Shown here: positions 33,796 through 43,675 of the stretch, one piece after another | How positions within the stretch are numbered: the stretch's first letter is position 1 | How the letters are laid out: each line of letters opens with the position of its first letter | DNA from: Variovorax sp. PMC12 | Lineage (GTDB): Bacteria; Pseudomonadota; Gammaproteobacteria; Burkholderiales; Burkholderiaceae_C | Assembly: GCF_003019815.1 (NCBI RefSeq) | Contig: NZ_CP027773.1 | Span: 2,677,001-2,741,000, forward strand | Direction of reading: 5' to 3' | DNA: 64,000 nucleotides | Program-made: the position numbers and the translations under genes | The notes under the pieces: model-generated | Databases searched by the model: none | What the model saw: only the letters and a program-made list of their open reading frames with translations | What the model was told of the DNA's origin: nothing

Positions 33796-35409
33796 TCAGT
33801 AACCCGCGGCCACGCCGTCGCGGCGCGGATCGCTGGCGGCCACGTAGCCTTCGACCGAAGGCTCGCCCGCGCGCCAGATGAACTGGCCCGCGCCGAAGTC
33901 TTGGTAGGAGTCGTTGATCACTTCCAGGTGGTGGCCCAGGTCGCGCAGGCCCTGCACCGTGGCCGGGTTCATCGCCGCCTCGACGTTGATCTCCAGCCCC
34001 GCGTTGAAGCGCCAGCGCGGCGCGTCGCAGGCCGCCTGCGGGTTCTGCTTGTAGTCGAGCATGCGCACCAGCGTCTGCATGTGGCCCTGCGGCTGCATGT
34101 TGCCGCCCATCACGCCGAAGCTCATGACCGGCTGGCCGTCCTTGGTGAGGAAGGCCGGGATGATCGTGTGGAATGGGCGCTTGCCCGGCGCCACCACGTT
34201 GGGGCTCTCGGCCTTCAGGCTGAAGCCGTGGCCGCGGTTCTGCAGGCTGATGCCGAACTCGGGCTCCACGCAGCCCGAGCCGAAGCCCATGTAGTTGCTC
34301 TGGATGAAGCTCACCATCATGCCGCTCTCGTCGGCCGCCGTGAGGTAGATGGTGCCGCCCTTCACCGGGTTGCCGGCCTTGAAGTCCTGCGCCTTCTTCA
34401 CGTCGATGAGGCGCGCGCGCGAGGCGAGGTAGGCGTCGTCGAGCATCTGCTCGGTCGTCACTTCCATGGTCTTGCGCTCCGACACGTAGCGGTACACGTC
34501 GGCGAAGGCCAGCTTCATGGCCTCGATCTGCAGATGCTGCGACTGCACCGAATCGACCGGCAGCGAGGCGATGTCGAACTTCTCCAGGATCCCCAGCGCG
34601 ATCAGCGCCGCGATGCCCTGGCCGTTCGGCGGGATCTCGTGCAGCGTGTGGCCGCGGTAGTCGCGCGAGATGGGCTTGACCCACTCGGGCTGATAGGCCG
34701 CGAGGTCGGCCACGGTGAGCGCGCCACCCTGCTCGGCCGAGAACTTGGCGAGCGCCTCGGCGATCTCTCCGCTGTAGTAGGCCTCGCCCTTGGTGCGGGC
34801 GATGGCCTTGAGCGCGCGCGCGGCGGCGGTGAAGCGGAACAGCTCGCCCACTTCGGGCGCGCGGCCCCAGGGGAGGAAGGTCTGCGCAAAGCCCGGCTGC
34901 GACTGCAGCACCGGCGTGGCCGCGGCCCACTTGCCCTGCACCACCGGCGGCACCAGGTAGCCGCGTTCGGCGATGTCGATGGCCGGCGCCAGCAGGTCGG
35001 CGAAAGGTAGCTTGCCGAAGCGCTCGCTCATCGCAACCCAGCCGCGCACCGCGCCCGGCACCGTGACCGAGTCGATGCCGCGCATGGGCGGATTGGCCGC
35101 GTCGGCACCGTACTTGGCCTTGAAGTATTCGGGCGTCCAGGCCTTGGGCGCCGGGCCCGAGGCATTGAGGCCGTGCAGTTCCTTGCCGTCCCACAGGATG
35201 CAGAACGCATCGCTGCCCAGGCCGTTGCTCACCGGCTCGACCAGCGTCATCACCGCCGCGGTGGCAATGGCCGCATCGACCGCGTTGCCGCCCTGCTGCA
35301 GGATGCGCAGCCCGGCCTGCGAGGCCAGCGGGTGCGAGGTCGACACCACGTTGCGCGCGAAGATCGGGATGCGGGTGGAGAGGTAGGGGTTGTTGAAGTC
35401 GAAGTTCAT
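33796..35409 (-). CDS. Gamma-glutamyltransferase, cytoplasmic type
   Basis: A 537-residue N-terminal-nucleophile hydrolase. The predicted self-cleavage site and nucleophile is Thr353 in GGTIYLTAADE, where the large subunit (1-352) would be separated from the small subunit. PPNGQGIAALIAL and FGVMGGNMQPQGH are conserved family stretches. There is no signal peptide, unlike E. coli Ggt, so it resembles YwrD-like cytoplasmic members. The substrate could be a gamma-glutamyl compound or a related amide imported by the adjacent Bug system (16 bp upstream). Confidence 0.88.
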   Translation of the reverse strand: MNFDFNNPYLSTRIPIFARNVVSTSHPLASQAGLRILQQGGNAVDAAIATAAVMTLVEPVSNGLGSDAFCILWDGKELHGLNASGPAPKAWTPEYFKAKYGADAANPPMRGIDSVTVPGAVRGWVAMSERFGKLPFADLLAPAIDIAERGYLVPPVVQGKWAAATPVLQSQPGFAQTFLPWGRAPEVGELFRFTAAARALKAIARTKGEAYYSGEIAEALAKFSAEQGGALTVADLAAYQPEWVKPISRDYRGHTLHEIPPNGQGIAALIALGILEKFDIASLPVDSVQSQHLQIEAMKLAFADVYRYVSERKTMEVTTEQMLDDAYLASRARLIDVKKAQDFKAGNPVKGGTIYLTAADESGMMVSFIQSNYMGFGSGCVEPEFGISLQNRGHGFSLKAESPNVVAPGKRPFHTIIPAFLTKDGQPVMSFGVMGGNMQPQGHMQTLVRMLDYKQNPQAACDAPRWRFNAGLEINVEAAMNPATVQGLRDLGHHLEVINDSYQDFGAGQFIWRAGEPSVEGYVAASDPRRDGVAAGY

Positions 35410-35425
35410 TTCGATGTGCTCTGCG

Positions 35426-36397
35426 TTACTCGTTGGTGATCTTGCGGTCGACCACGATCTTTTTCCACTTCGCGGCGTCCACCGCCACCATCTTCGCGAA
35501 CTGGTCGGGCGAGCCCGGCGTGGCGGGTTCGATGCCCAGGCGCGCGAGCTTTTCCTTCACTTCGGGGTCGGCCAGCGAGTCGTTCGCAGCCTTGTTGATC
35601 TTCGCGACGATGTCCGCCGGCAGGTTCTTCGGGCCATAGAAGCCGAACCAGGTGTTCGATTCGTAGCCGGGCAGCGTGTCGGCAATGGGCGGCAGCTCCG
35701 GCGCCAGCGGGCTGCGCTTGAGCGAGGTGACGCCCAGCGCGCGCAGGCGGCCGTCGCGCACATGCGGCATGCCGGTGGGCAGCGAGTCGAACAGCACGTC
35801 GACCTTGCCGCTGATCAGGTCGGGAATGGCCAGCGCCGTGCCCTTGTAGGGAATGTGCGTGACGAACACGCCGGCCTGCGCCTTGAACAGCTCCGCCGTG
35901 AGCTGCACGATGGTGCCGTTGCCGCTCGATGCGTAGTTGAGCTTGCCGGGGTTCTTCTTGGCGTAGTCGATCCACTCGCGCACCGTCTTCGCCGGCGAAT
36001 TGACCGGCACCAGCATGATGCTGGCCGCGTCGCCCACGTGCGCGATGGGCGTGAAGTCGCGCACCGTGTCGTAGGGCAGCTTGCTGACGGCCGGGCCGAT
36101 GGAGTGCGTGCTGGTGGTGGCCAGCAGGATGGTGTAGCCGTCGGGCGCGGCCTTCGCGGCCTGGTCGGAACCGATGGCGCCGCCGGCGCCGGGCTTGTTG
36201 TCGACCACCAGCGTGGTGCCGAGCTTCTCGCTCATCTTCTGTCCCAGCGTGCGGGCGAACAGGTCGGTGGCACCGGCAGCCGGGAACGGAACGATCAGGC
36301 GTATCGGCTTGTTCGGGTAGCCCTGGGCCAGGACGGCGGAAGACGCGGCCATGCCGAGCGCGACGGCAAGCACCTGGAGGAAGCGGAGGCGTTTCAT
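35426..36397 (-). CDS. Bug/TctC-type tripartite tricarboxylate-transporter binding protein
   Basis: A 323-residue periplasmic binding protein with a signal peptide (1-24, cut after VLAQ). The mature domain starts with YPNKPIRLIVPFPAAGATD, the hallmark of the Bug family that is greatly expanded in Burkholderiales. NKPGAGGAIGSDQAAK and PYKGTALAIPDLISGKVDV are further family motifs. It is the first gene of the minus-strand operon and has no permease next to it; tctBA lies 2 kb away. Confidence 0.93.
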   Translation of the reverse strand: MKRLRFLQVLAVALGMAASSAVLAQGYPNKPIRLIVPFPAAGATDLFARTLGQKMSEKLGTTLVVDNKPGAGGAIGSDQAAKAAPDGYTILLATTSTHSIGPAVSKLPYDTVRDFTPIAHVGDAASIMLVPVNSPAKTVREWIDYAKKNPGKLNYASSGNGTIVQLTAELFKAQAGVFVTHIPYKGTALAIPDLISGKVDVLFDSLPTGMPHVRDGRLRALGVTSLKRSPLAPELPPIADTLPGYESNTWFGFYGPKNLPADIVAKINKAANDSLADPEVKEKLARLGIEPATPGSPDQFAKMVAVDAAKWKKIVVDRKITNE

Positions 36398-36460
36398 GTG
36401 CGGGGAATTCTGTGCCTGTGTAAAAAAAGAATGCTATGCAGCGGCAGCGCATCAAGCCAG

Positions 36461-36474
36461 ATAATTCCGCTTAT
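36461..36474. promoter_or_regulatory. LysR-type dyad between Bug and LysR genes
   Basis: ATAA-TTCCGC-TTAT, a perfect 4-bp dyad with a 6-bp centre, in the 87-bp divergent region, 11 bp before the LysR start. Another GC-rich imperfect dyad, ATGC...GCAT, is at 36436-36452. Confidence 0.4.
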
Positions 36475-36484
36475 TCAACTATCA

Positions 36485-37420
36485 ATGCTGTTTATGACCA
36501 AGGGTGCCGCCGAAGACATCTCGCTGCAGCAACTGCGCGCGCTGACGGCGGTGGCCGAAACAGGCAGCTTCACGCTCGCGGCCGAGGCGCTGCAGCTCAC
36601 CCAGCCTGCCATCAGCCACCTGATCAAGCGGCTGGAGGAGGAGCTGGCACAGCCGCTGGTGGTGCGCGGGCGCCGCATCCGCATGACCAACGCAGGCCAG
36701 ATGATGGTCGACACCGCCGTGCGCGCGTTGCGGCTGATCGACGAGTCGGTGGACGCCTGCCGCTCGCAGTCGCAACTGCGCGAGGGCCGCATCGTGCTGG
36801 CGGTGGGGCACCTCACGGCCGGTGCCCTGCTGCCGCCGCTGCTCGGCCGCTTCTCGCAGAAGCACCCGACGCTCGCGACCACGCTGCTCGACAGCACGGC
36901 CGAGCAGATGATCTCGCGCATCCTCTCGCAGGAGGCCGACCTGGGTTTCGGCTCGGACATCGGCCAGAAGCACTCCGAGCTCGCGACCGAGCCGCTGTTC
37001 TCCGAGCGCATGGCGCTGTTCGTGCGCGACGACCATCCGCTGGCGCAGCACGCAGTGGTAGAGGCCCGGCACCTGGAGGGCCTGCCCTTCATCCACGTCA
37101 ACCCCGACGCCAACGTGTGGCGCGCCGTGAGCCGCCAGCTCGCGAGCGCGGCCAATGTGTACCCGCACGTGGTGCACCATGTGTCGATGCTGTCGACCGC
37201 GTTCGGCCTGATCCAGGCAGGCGCGGGCGTGGCGCTGGCGCCGCGCTATGTGGAAGTGCTGATGCCGCCCAACCTGCGCGCAGTGGCCGTCACGCGGCCC
37301 ACGCTCGAATACCCGGTGGTCGCCATACGGCTGGCCAAGCATCCGTTGAGCCCGGCGGCGATGGCTTTCCTGGCGATGGCGCGGCAGCATATGAAGCCGC
37401 CGCGTTCTATCAGGCCCTAG
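36485..37420 (+). CDS. LysR-family transcriptional regulator
   Basis: A 311-residue regulator with an N-terminal winged HTH (about 11-70; LRALTAVAETGSFTLAAEALQLTQPAISHLI) and an effector domain. It is divergent from the Bug-ggt-EamA-SDR operon and is its probable regulator. Two in-frame ATGs (36485 and 36494) are possible; neither has a strong SD, and the first is used here. The long open frame upstream is the antisense shadow of the Bug gene. Confidence 0.9.
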   Translation: MLFMTKGAAEDISLQQLRALTAVAETGSFTLAAEALQLTQPAISHLIKRLEEELAQPLVVRGRRIRMTNAGQMMVDTAVRALRLIDESVDACRSQSQLREGRIVLAVGHLTAGALLPPLLGRFSQKHPTLATTLLDSTAEQMISRILSQEADLGFGSDIGQKHSELATEPLFSERMALFVRDDHPLAQHAVVEARHLEGLPFIHVNPDANVWRAVSRQLASAANVYPHVVHHVSMLSTAFGLIQAGAGVALAPRYVEVLMPPNLRAVAVTRPTLEYPVVAIRLAKHPLSPAAMAFLAMARQHMKPPRSIRP

Positions 37421-37439
37421 CTCTCTGTCGTTCAGGGCG

Positions 37440-37535
37440 CGATCACGCCGACGGGGTACCTTGCTCCGCGAATGTCCCCCGGCCTTCGGCCTCCTCCTTT
37501 ATTTCGCTGCGCAAGGCACCCCATCGGCCTGATCG
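37440..37535 (+). repeat. Dispersed palindromic element, copy C
   Basis: Arms of 25 nt (37440-37464 and 37511-37535) pair at 22 positions. The core strands TCCGCGAATGTCCCCC (37465-37480) and TCCTCCTTTATTTCGCTGC (37492-37510) are identical to copy A; the apical hairpin is GGCC-TTC-GGCC. It lies 19 bp after the LysR stop. It opens a 412-bp gene-free stretch (37421-37832); beyond the repeat and the hairpin at 37760 I see nothing I can name there. Confidence 0.85.
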
Positions 37536-37759
37536 TTGAGCGCCGCTGTGGAAGCTGCATTTGTTGGCGATTGGCGAGACTTCGTGCCGCGCAATGCGGC
37601 TCTTTCGCCTGGTTCTTCTCTAGAGTGAATGCCCCTGTCACTCCACACCCCGCCTGGGGGCGCAACTCCACACAAGCCAATTGAATGTTCGAAGGCTGCT
37701 TGCCTCGCGGCAGGTCATCGGTGCGAAAGCAGCGATGCAGATGCGAGGTATCAAAGGCG

Positions 37760-37790
37760 ACGGCCGGGGTGTTATCAGCACCCCGACCGT
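37760..37790 (+). ncRNA. Structured leader hairpin of the 90-aa gene
   Basis: A 12-position stem with one mismatch (ACGGCCGGGGTG with CACCCCGACCGT) around the loop TTATCAG, 42 bp before the small gene. No T tract follows, so it is not a Rho-independent terminator. It could be a regulatory leader or a DNA site. Confidence 0.5.
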
Positions 37791-37832
37791 CTAACCAAGT
37801 TCGTGCACACCCCTAGAAGGAACCGCACAAAA

Positions 37833-38105
37833 ATGGCTACCAAGACTATAGCCCGGCCTCGCACGCCGGTAGCTTCCGAAGACACCGCCCAACACCCAGC
37901 GGATCTTCTCGAAAACACCCTCTCCCAGCTCGAAGCCCTCCTGTGGGTCTGCCACGGAGAAGACATCGACTGGTGCAGCGGTGACGCACCCCGACAACTC
38001 GACAACCTGCTCTGGCTGGCCGCCGACCTCTCCCGCAAGGCAGGCCAACTTTTCCAGCTGACCGAAACGGCGAGGCGCGCAGCGCCAAAGCCAGGCCCGG
38101 CCTGA
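37833..38105 (+). CDS. Small protein of unknown function (90 aa)
   Basis: MATKTIARPRTPVASED... has a disordered N-terminal 25 residues and then a helical region with ENTLSQLEALLWVCHGED, WCSG and LDNLLWLAADLSRKAGQLFQL, suggesting a small helical bundle. An AGAAGGA lies 10 bp before the ATG at 37833. I do not recognise the family with confidence; it resembles short orphan proteins found in Pseudomonas and Burkholderiales. The gene is boxed between palindromic elements C and D and ends 18 bp before D. Confidence 0.7.
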   Translation: MATKTIARPRTPVASEDTAQHPADLLENTLSQLEALLWVCHGEDIDWCSGDAPRQLDNLLWLAADLSRKAGQLFQLTETARRAAPKPGPA

Positions 38106-38123
38106 ACGCCCAAGCAGCGCCCA

Positions 38124-38221
38124 GGTGCGCAGGGCGCCGGGTGCTCCCCGCAGCGAAATAAAGGAGGAGCCCGAAGGGCGGGGGACATTCGCGGAGGGGA
38201 GCACCCGGCGCCCTGCGCACC
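38124..38221 (-). repeat. Dispersed palindromic element, copy D
   Basis: The most regular copy: 26-nt arms (38124-38149 and 38196-38221) pair perfectly, starting GGTGCGCAGGGCGCC, which differs from the arms of the other three copies. The 46-nt middle matches copy B at 45 positions; the apical stem is GCCC/GGGC with a GAA loop. The core is in minus orientation, so C and D form an inverted pair around the 90-aa gene. Confidence 0.87.
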
Positions 38222-38257
38222 CGCCCTGAACAGCAGCCCCCACCATCGACAAGCAGC

Positions 38258-38287
38258 AAAAACAAAAACGGCGCCCGAAGGCGCCGT
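38258..38287 (-). terminator. Rho-independent terminator of tctBA
   Basis: On the minus strand, ACGGCGCC-TTCG-GGCGCCGT is an 8-bp perfect stem with a stable TTCG loop followed by TTTTGTTTTTG, 24 bp after the tctA stop. Confidence 0.9.
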
Positions 38288-38311
38288 CTTGAAGCGTGCA
38301 AAACTAGAAGA

Positions 38312-39823
38312 TCAGTCTTCGACGAAAGCTTCTTCGCGCTTCGACTTCACAGCCGGCAGCAGCACGATGATCAGCAGCAATGCAGCTGCAGCCAGCAGGC
38401 TCGCCGAGATCGGGCGCGTGACGAACACGCTCCAGTCGCCGCGCGACAGCAGCAGCGAACGGCGCAGGTTCTCTTCCATCATCGGGCCCAGGATGAAGCC
38501 CAGCAGCAGCGGCGCGGGTTCGCATCCGAGCTTGAAGAAGGTGTAGCCCACCAGACCGAAGATGCCGACCATCCACACGTCGAAGGTGTTGTTGTTGGTC
38601 GAGTACACGCCAATCGCGCAGAACAGCACGATCGCCGGGAACAGGTACTTGTACGGCACCGACAGCAGCTTGATCCACATGCCGATCAGCGGCAGGTTCA
38701 GGATGATCAGCATCGCGTTGCCGATCCACATCGAGGCGATCAGGCCCCAGAACAGCTCGGGGTTGCTGGTCATCACCTGCGGGCCCGGCTGGATGTTGTG
38801 GATCGTCATGGCACCCACCATCAGCGCCATCACCGCGTTGGGCGGAATGCCCAGCGTCAGCAGCGGGATGAAGGAGGTCTGCGCGCCGGCGTTGTTGGCC
38901 GACTCGGGAGCCGCCACGCCGCGGATGTTGCCCTTGCCGAAGGGCACTTCGCCCGGCTTCAGCTTGGTCTTCTTCTCGATCGTGTACGCCGCGAAAGCCG
39001 CCAGCAGCGCGCCGCCGCCGGGCAGGATGCCCAGTGCCGAACCCAGCGCAGTGCCGCGCAGCACGGCGGGAATCATGCGCTTGAAGTCTTCCTTGGTCGG
39101 GAACAGGCCCGAGACCTTGGCGGTGAACACTTCGCGCTCGTCGTCGGGACGCGAGAGGTTGGCGATGATTTCACCGTAGCCGAACACGCCCATGGCGATG
39201 GCCACGAAGCCGATGCCGTCGGTGAGCTCCGGAATGTCGAAGCTGTAGCGCGCCACGCCGGAGTTCACGTCGGTACCGACCAGGCCGAGCAGCAGGCCCA
39301 GCACGATCATCGCGATGGCCTTGAGCAGCGAGCCCGAAGCCAGCACCACGGCACCGATCAGGCCCAGGATCATCAGCGAGAAATACTCGGCCGGGCCGAA
39401 CTTGAAGGCCAGCTCGGTCAGCGGCGGCGCGAAGGCGGCCAGGATCAGCGTGCCCACGCAGCCCGCGAAGAACGAGCCCAGGCCCGCGGCAGCGAGTGCC
39501 GGACCCGCGCGGCCCTTGCGTGCCATCTGGTAGCCGTCGATCACGGTCACCACCGACGAGGATTCGCCCGGCAGGTTCACAAGAATCGCGGTGGTGGAGC
39601 CGCCGTATTGCGCGCCGTAGTAGATGCCGGCCAGCATGATCAGCGCCGACACAGGAGGCAGCGCGTAGGTGGCGGGCAGCAGCATCGCGATGGTCGCGAC
39701 CGGGCCGATGCCGGGGAGCACGCCGATCAGCGTACCCAGAATACAGCCGACCAGGCAGTACAGCAGGTTGGTGAAGGTAAAGGCAACGCCAAAACCCATC
39801 GAGAGGTGTTCAACCAATTCCAT
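38312..39823 (-). CDS. tctA: Tripartite tricarboxylate transporter, large permease TctA
   Basis: A 503-residue inner-membrane protein with about eleven hydrophobic segments. The conserved GXXXGXXPGXGP pattern is present as GTLIGVLPGIGP (about 30-41), and again as GSALGILPGGG (about 260-270). YYGAQYGGSTTAILVNLPGE is the TctA signature. It follows tctB by 19 bp. There is no tctC in this operon; the binding protein may be one of the chromosome's Bug proteins, such as the one at 35426. Confidence 0.94.
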   Translation of the reverse strand: MELVEHLSMGFGVAFTFTNLLYCLVGCILGTLIGVLPGIGPVATIAMLLPATYALPPVSALIMLAGIYYGAQYGGSTTAILVNLPGESSSVVTVIDGYQMARKGRAGPALAAAGLGSFFAGCVGTLILAAFAPPLTELAFKFGPAEYFSLMILGLIGAVVLASGSLLKAIAMIVLGLLLGLVGTDVNSGVARYSFDIPELTDGIGFVAIAMGVFGYGEIIANLSRPDDEREVFTAKVSGLFPTKEDFKRMIPAVLRGTALGSALGILPGGGALLAAFAAYTIEKKTKLKPGEVPFGKGNIRGVAAPESANNAGAQTSFIPLLTLGIPPNAVMALMVGAMTIHNIQPGPQVMTSNPELFWGLIASMWIGNAMLIILNLPLIGMWIKLLSVPYKYLFPAIVLFCAIGVYSTNNNTFDVWMVGIFGLVGYTFFKLGCEPAPLLLGFILGPMMEENLRRSLLLSRGDWSVFVTRPISASLLAAAALLLIIVLLPAVKSKREEAFVED

Positions 39824-39842
39824 GATGTGAGCAGCTTTCTTC

Positions 39843-40331
39843 TCAGCCGGTGATGAAGGTCGGCCAGACCTGGATCTGGAGCTTCAGCGCCCAGATGAAT
39901 GCAACGTAGCTGCCCACGGCCAGGACGGTCGCGAGGATCAGCACTTTCTTGAGGTCGAACTCGTTGCCTGCGAGGCTCGAGATGATCACCAGCGCGTAGA
40001 TCGCGATGATCATGCCCATGGCCGGCACGCCGATGCTCGGCAGGCCGCCGAGCAGAATGCCGAACGCGAGGTTGGCGCCCAGGATGAACACCACTTGCTT
40101 CCAGGCCCACTTGCCGATCTTTTCGCCGTCGTTGGTTTCGACGGTGAGGCCGCTGAACATGATCCCCAGGCCGATGAGAGCCATCAGGATGCCGAGCATC
40201 AACGGGAAGTACCCCGGACCCATGCGGGCGCCGCTGCCCACGCTGTAGGTGGTGGCGCCCCATGCGAACGCCACGCCCACGACCGTGAACATCAGACCCG
40301 AGAAAAAGTCTTTCTGACTTTTGATTTTCAC
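39843..40331 (-). CDS. tctB: Tripartite tricarboxylate transporter, small permease TctB
   Basis: A 162-residue inner-membrane protein with four hydrophobic segments (about 13-30, 42-60, 76-105, 125-155), matching the TctB family. First gene of the tctBA operon. The 134 bp upstream (40332-40465) hold its promoter region and an imperfect AAAGGCC/GGCCTTT hairpin at 40431-40449 near the GspE stop. Confidence 0.88.
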   Translation of the reverse strand: MKIKSQKDFFSGLMFTVVGVAFAWGATTYSVGSGARMGPGYFPLMLGILMALIGLGIMFSGLTVETNDGEKIGKWAWKQVVFILGANLAFGILLGGLPSIGVPAMGMIIAIYALVIISSLAGNEFDLKKVLILATVLAVGSYVAFIWALKLQIQVWPTFITG

Positions 40332-40465
40332 AACCGAACTCCTCGAATATTTTCGATGGAGGCGATTGTGGAGTCAGCTCCCGGTCAGCCCGATGTGGGT
40401 TCCACTAACCGGAGGCCTAGGGATAACCCGAAAGGCCACACGGGCCTTTGCTTGGCTTTGCGTCG

Positions 40466-42258
<1,793 letters not shown>

Positions 42259-42262
<4 letters not shown>

Positions 42263-43044
42263 GAGCCGGTGGTTCGGGTGAGTGTCGGGTTCTGGGGTTT
42301 GAACACCCGCAGCCACTTGGGTGCGGGCAAGCCCCATCGAGTCTGGATCGTTTGGGCGCGCTCGGCAAGCGCCTCGCGCTTGGGGCGGCTCGGCGTGCGC
42401 TGCGCGAGCACCACCGTGTTGCCTTCGCGCGTCGGCTTGAAGGCCCAGACCGCGTCCGCGCCGAAGGCACTCGCAATCTTCTCGAGGCTGCGCTCGTAGC
42501 TCGACGAGCGGCCGAAAAGGTTGACGGTCATGCAACCGTCATCGGTGAGCAGCGCGCGGCAGTCGGCGTAGAAGTCTTCGCTGTCGAGCACGGGCGCCGC
42601 GGCCTCGTGGTCGTAGAGGTCGACCTGCAGCGCGTCGACCGTGCCGTGCCATTCGGGCTTGCGGATCTCGGCCGCCGCGTCGGCGATCACCACGCGCAGC
42701 TTCGGGTCGTCGGCCGGCAGCTTGAACCAGCCGCGGCAGGCAGACACCACCTGCGGATTGAGCTCGATCGCGGTGGTGCGCATGCGCAGGATCTTGCGGC
42801 TGAACTTGGTGAGCGTGGCGGCGCCCAGGCCGAGCTGCATCGCGTGGCGGCTGGCCACGGTCTTGCCGTCGGCGAACAGCAGCCACGCCATCATGCGCTG
42901 CACGTACTCGAGTTCGATCTCGAAGGGCGCGTCGATCTTCATCGAGCCCTGGACCCATTCGGTGCCGAGGTGCAGATAACGGATGTCACCCCAGTCGGAA
43001 AAATTGACTTCGGGAAGAGAGACGGGGGTTTTGCTCGATGCCAT
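42259..43044 (-). CDS. Spermidine-synthase-like (SpeE fold) protein
   Basis: A 261-residue class I Rossmann methyltransferase-like protein. MQLGLGAATLTKFS is the cofactor glycine loop, TTAIELNPQVV the acidic strand-2 residue, and VDALQVDLYDHEA the strand-4 Asp. Polyamine synthases have a DD(G/A) motif in this region that is not clear here, so the real reaction may differ. It is coupled at both ends: its start overlaps the glycosylase stop by one base and its stop overlaps the GspE-like gene. Confidence 0.82.
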
Positions 43045-43577
43045 CAGACGACTAGATTGTGGGCAGCCAGAACCTCGCGCCAGGCGCCGAGCTTGCGCTC
43101 GAAACTCCATGACGCATTGGCGGGGCTGGTGGAAGGCAGCTGGTAGACCGGCACGCCCAGCGTCCGGGTGTGGCGCGCGTGCTTGAAGCTCTCGCCGCCG
43201 TTGTGGCCGATGGCCGCGAGCTTCGGCAGATGCAGGCCGGCGATGTCGTTCACCACGGGCGCGCGGATGGCGGAGTCGAGACTGCCTTCGCGCTCGCAGG
43301 ACGCATACACGTCCCACACGCCCAGGCCGCGATCGAGCAGCCACCGGCAGCGCGGCCCGTAGCTGTCGGCGCCCGAGGGAAGGGGAATGTCGGGCCACAC
43401 GGCTTGCAGGATCTTCCAGAACTGGTTTTGAGGGTGTGCATAGTACTGCTGCCGCTCGAGCGACTTGACCCCGGGGAAGCTGCCGAGGATGAGTACGACG
43501 GTCTTTGGCGAGACGATGGGCTGCAGGCCGGTGAGCACGGCGCTGGCGGCGGCATCGGGTGCGACGGGAAGCTTCAT
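43044..43577 (-). CDS. DNA-deoxyinosine glycosylase (UDG family 6)
   Basis: A 177-residue base-excision repair enzyme of the uracil-DNA glycosylase superfamily, HDG type, which removes hypoxanthine from deaminated adenine. Motif 1 is LGSFPGVKSLERQQYYAHPQ (about 31-50) followed by NQFWKIL. Motif 2 is LPSTSPANASWS (about 146-157). Length matches family 6. The ATG at 43577 gives MKLPVAPDA; the longer frame overlaps the terminator and secreted-protein gene and is a shadow. Confidence 0.87.
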   Translation of the reverse strand: MKLPVAPDAAASAVLTGLQPIVSPKTVVLILGSFPGVKSLERQQYYAHPQNQFWKILQAVWPDIPLPSGADSYGPRCRWLLDRGLGVWDVYASCEREGSLDSAIRAPVVNDIAGLHLPKLAAIGHNGGESFKHARHTRTLGVPVYQLPSTSPANASWSFERKLGAWREVLAAHNLVV

Positions 43578-43619
43578 GGACGGTATCGTGCCACCGCCTT
43601 CCGCCAGCGAACAAAAATG

Positions 43620-43646
43620 AAAAAACCCGCCGGAGCGGGTTTTTTT
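43620..43646 (-). terminator. Bidirectional Rho-independent terminator
   Basis: AAAAAACCCGC-CGGA-GCGGGTTTTTTT: a GC stem flanked by A and T runs on both sides. It lies 29 bp beyond the stop of the Lys/Ala/Thr-rich gene (minus strand) and before the glycosylase gene. Confidence 0.9.
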
Positions 43647-43675
43647 GGCGAATGCCGGAACAGGTCCGGGCTTGC

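Noticed and set aside
37472..37684. Short plus-strand open frame starting in repeat C
   Set aside because: Begins inside the palindromic element, has no SD and no plausible fold.
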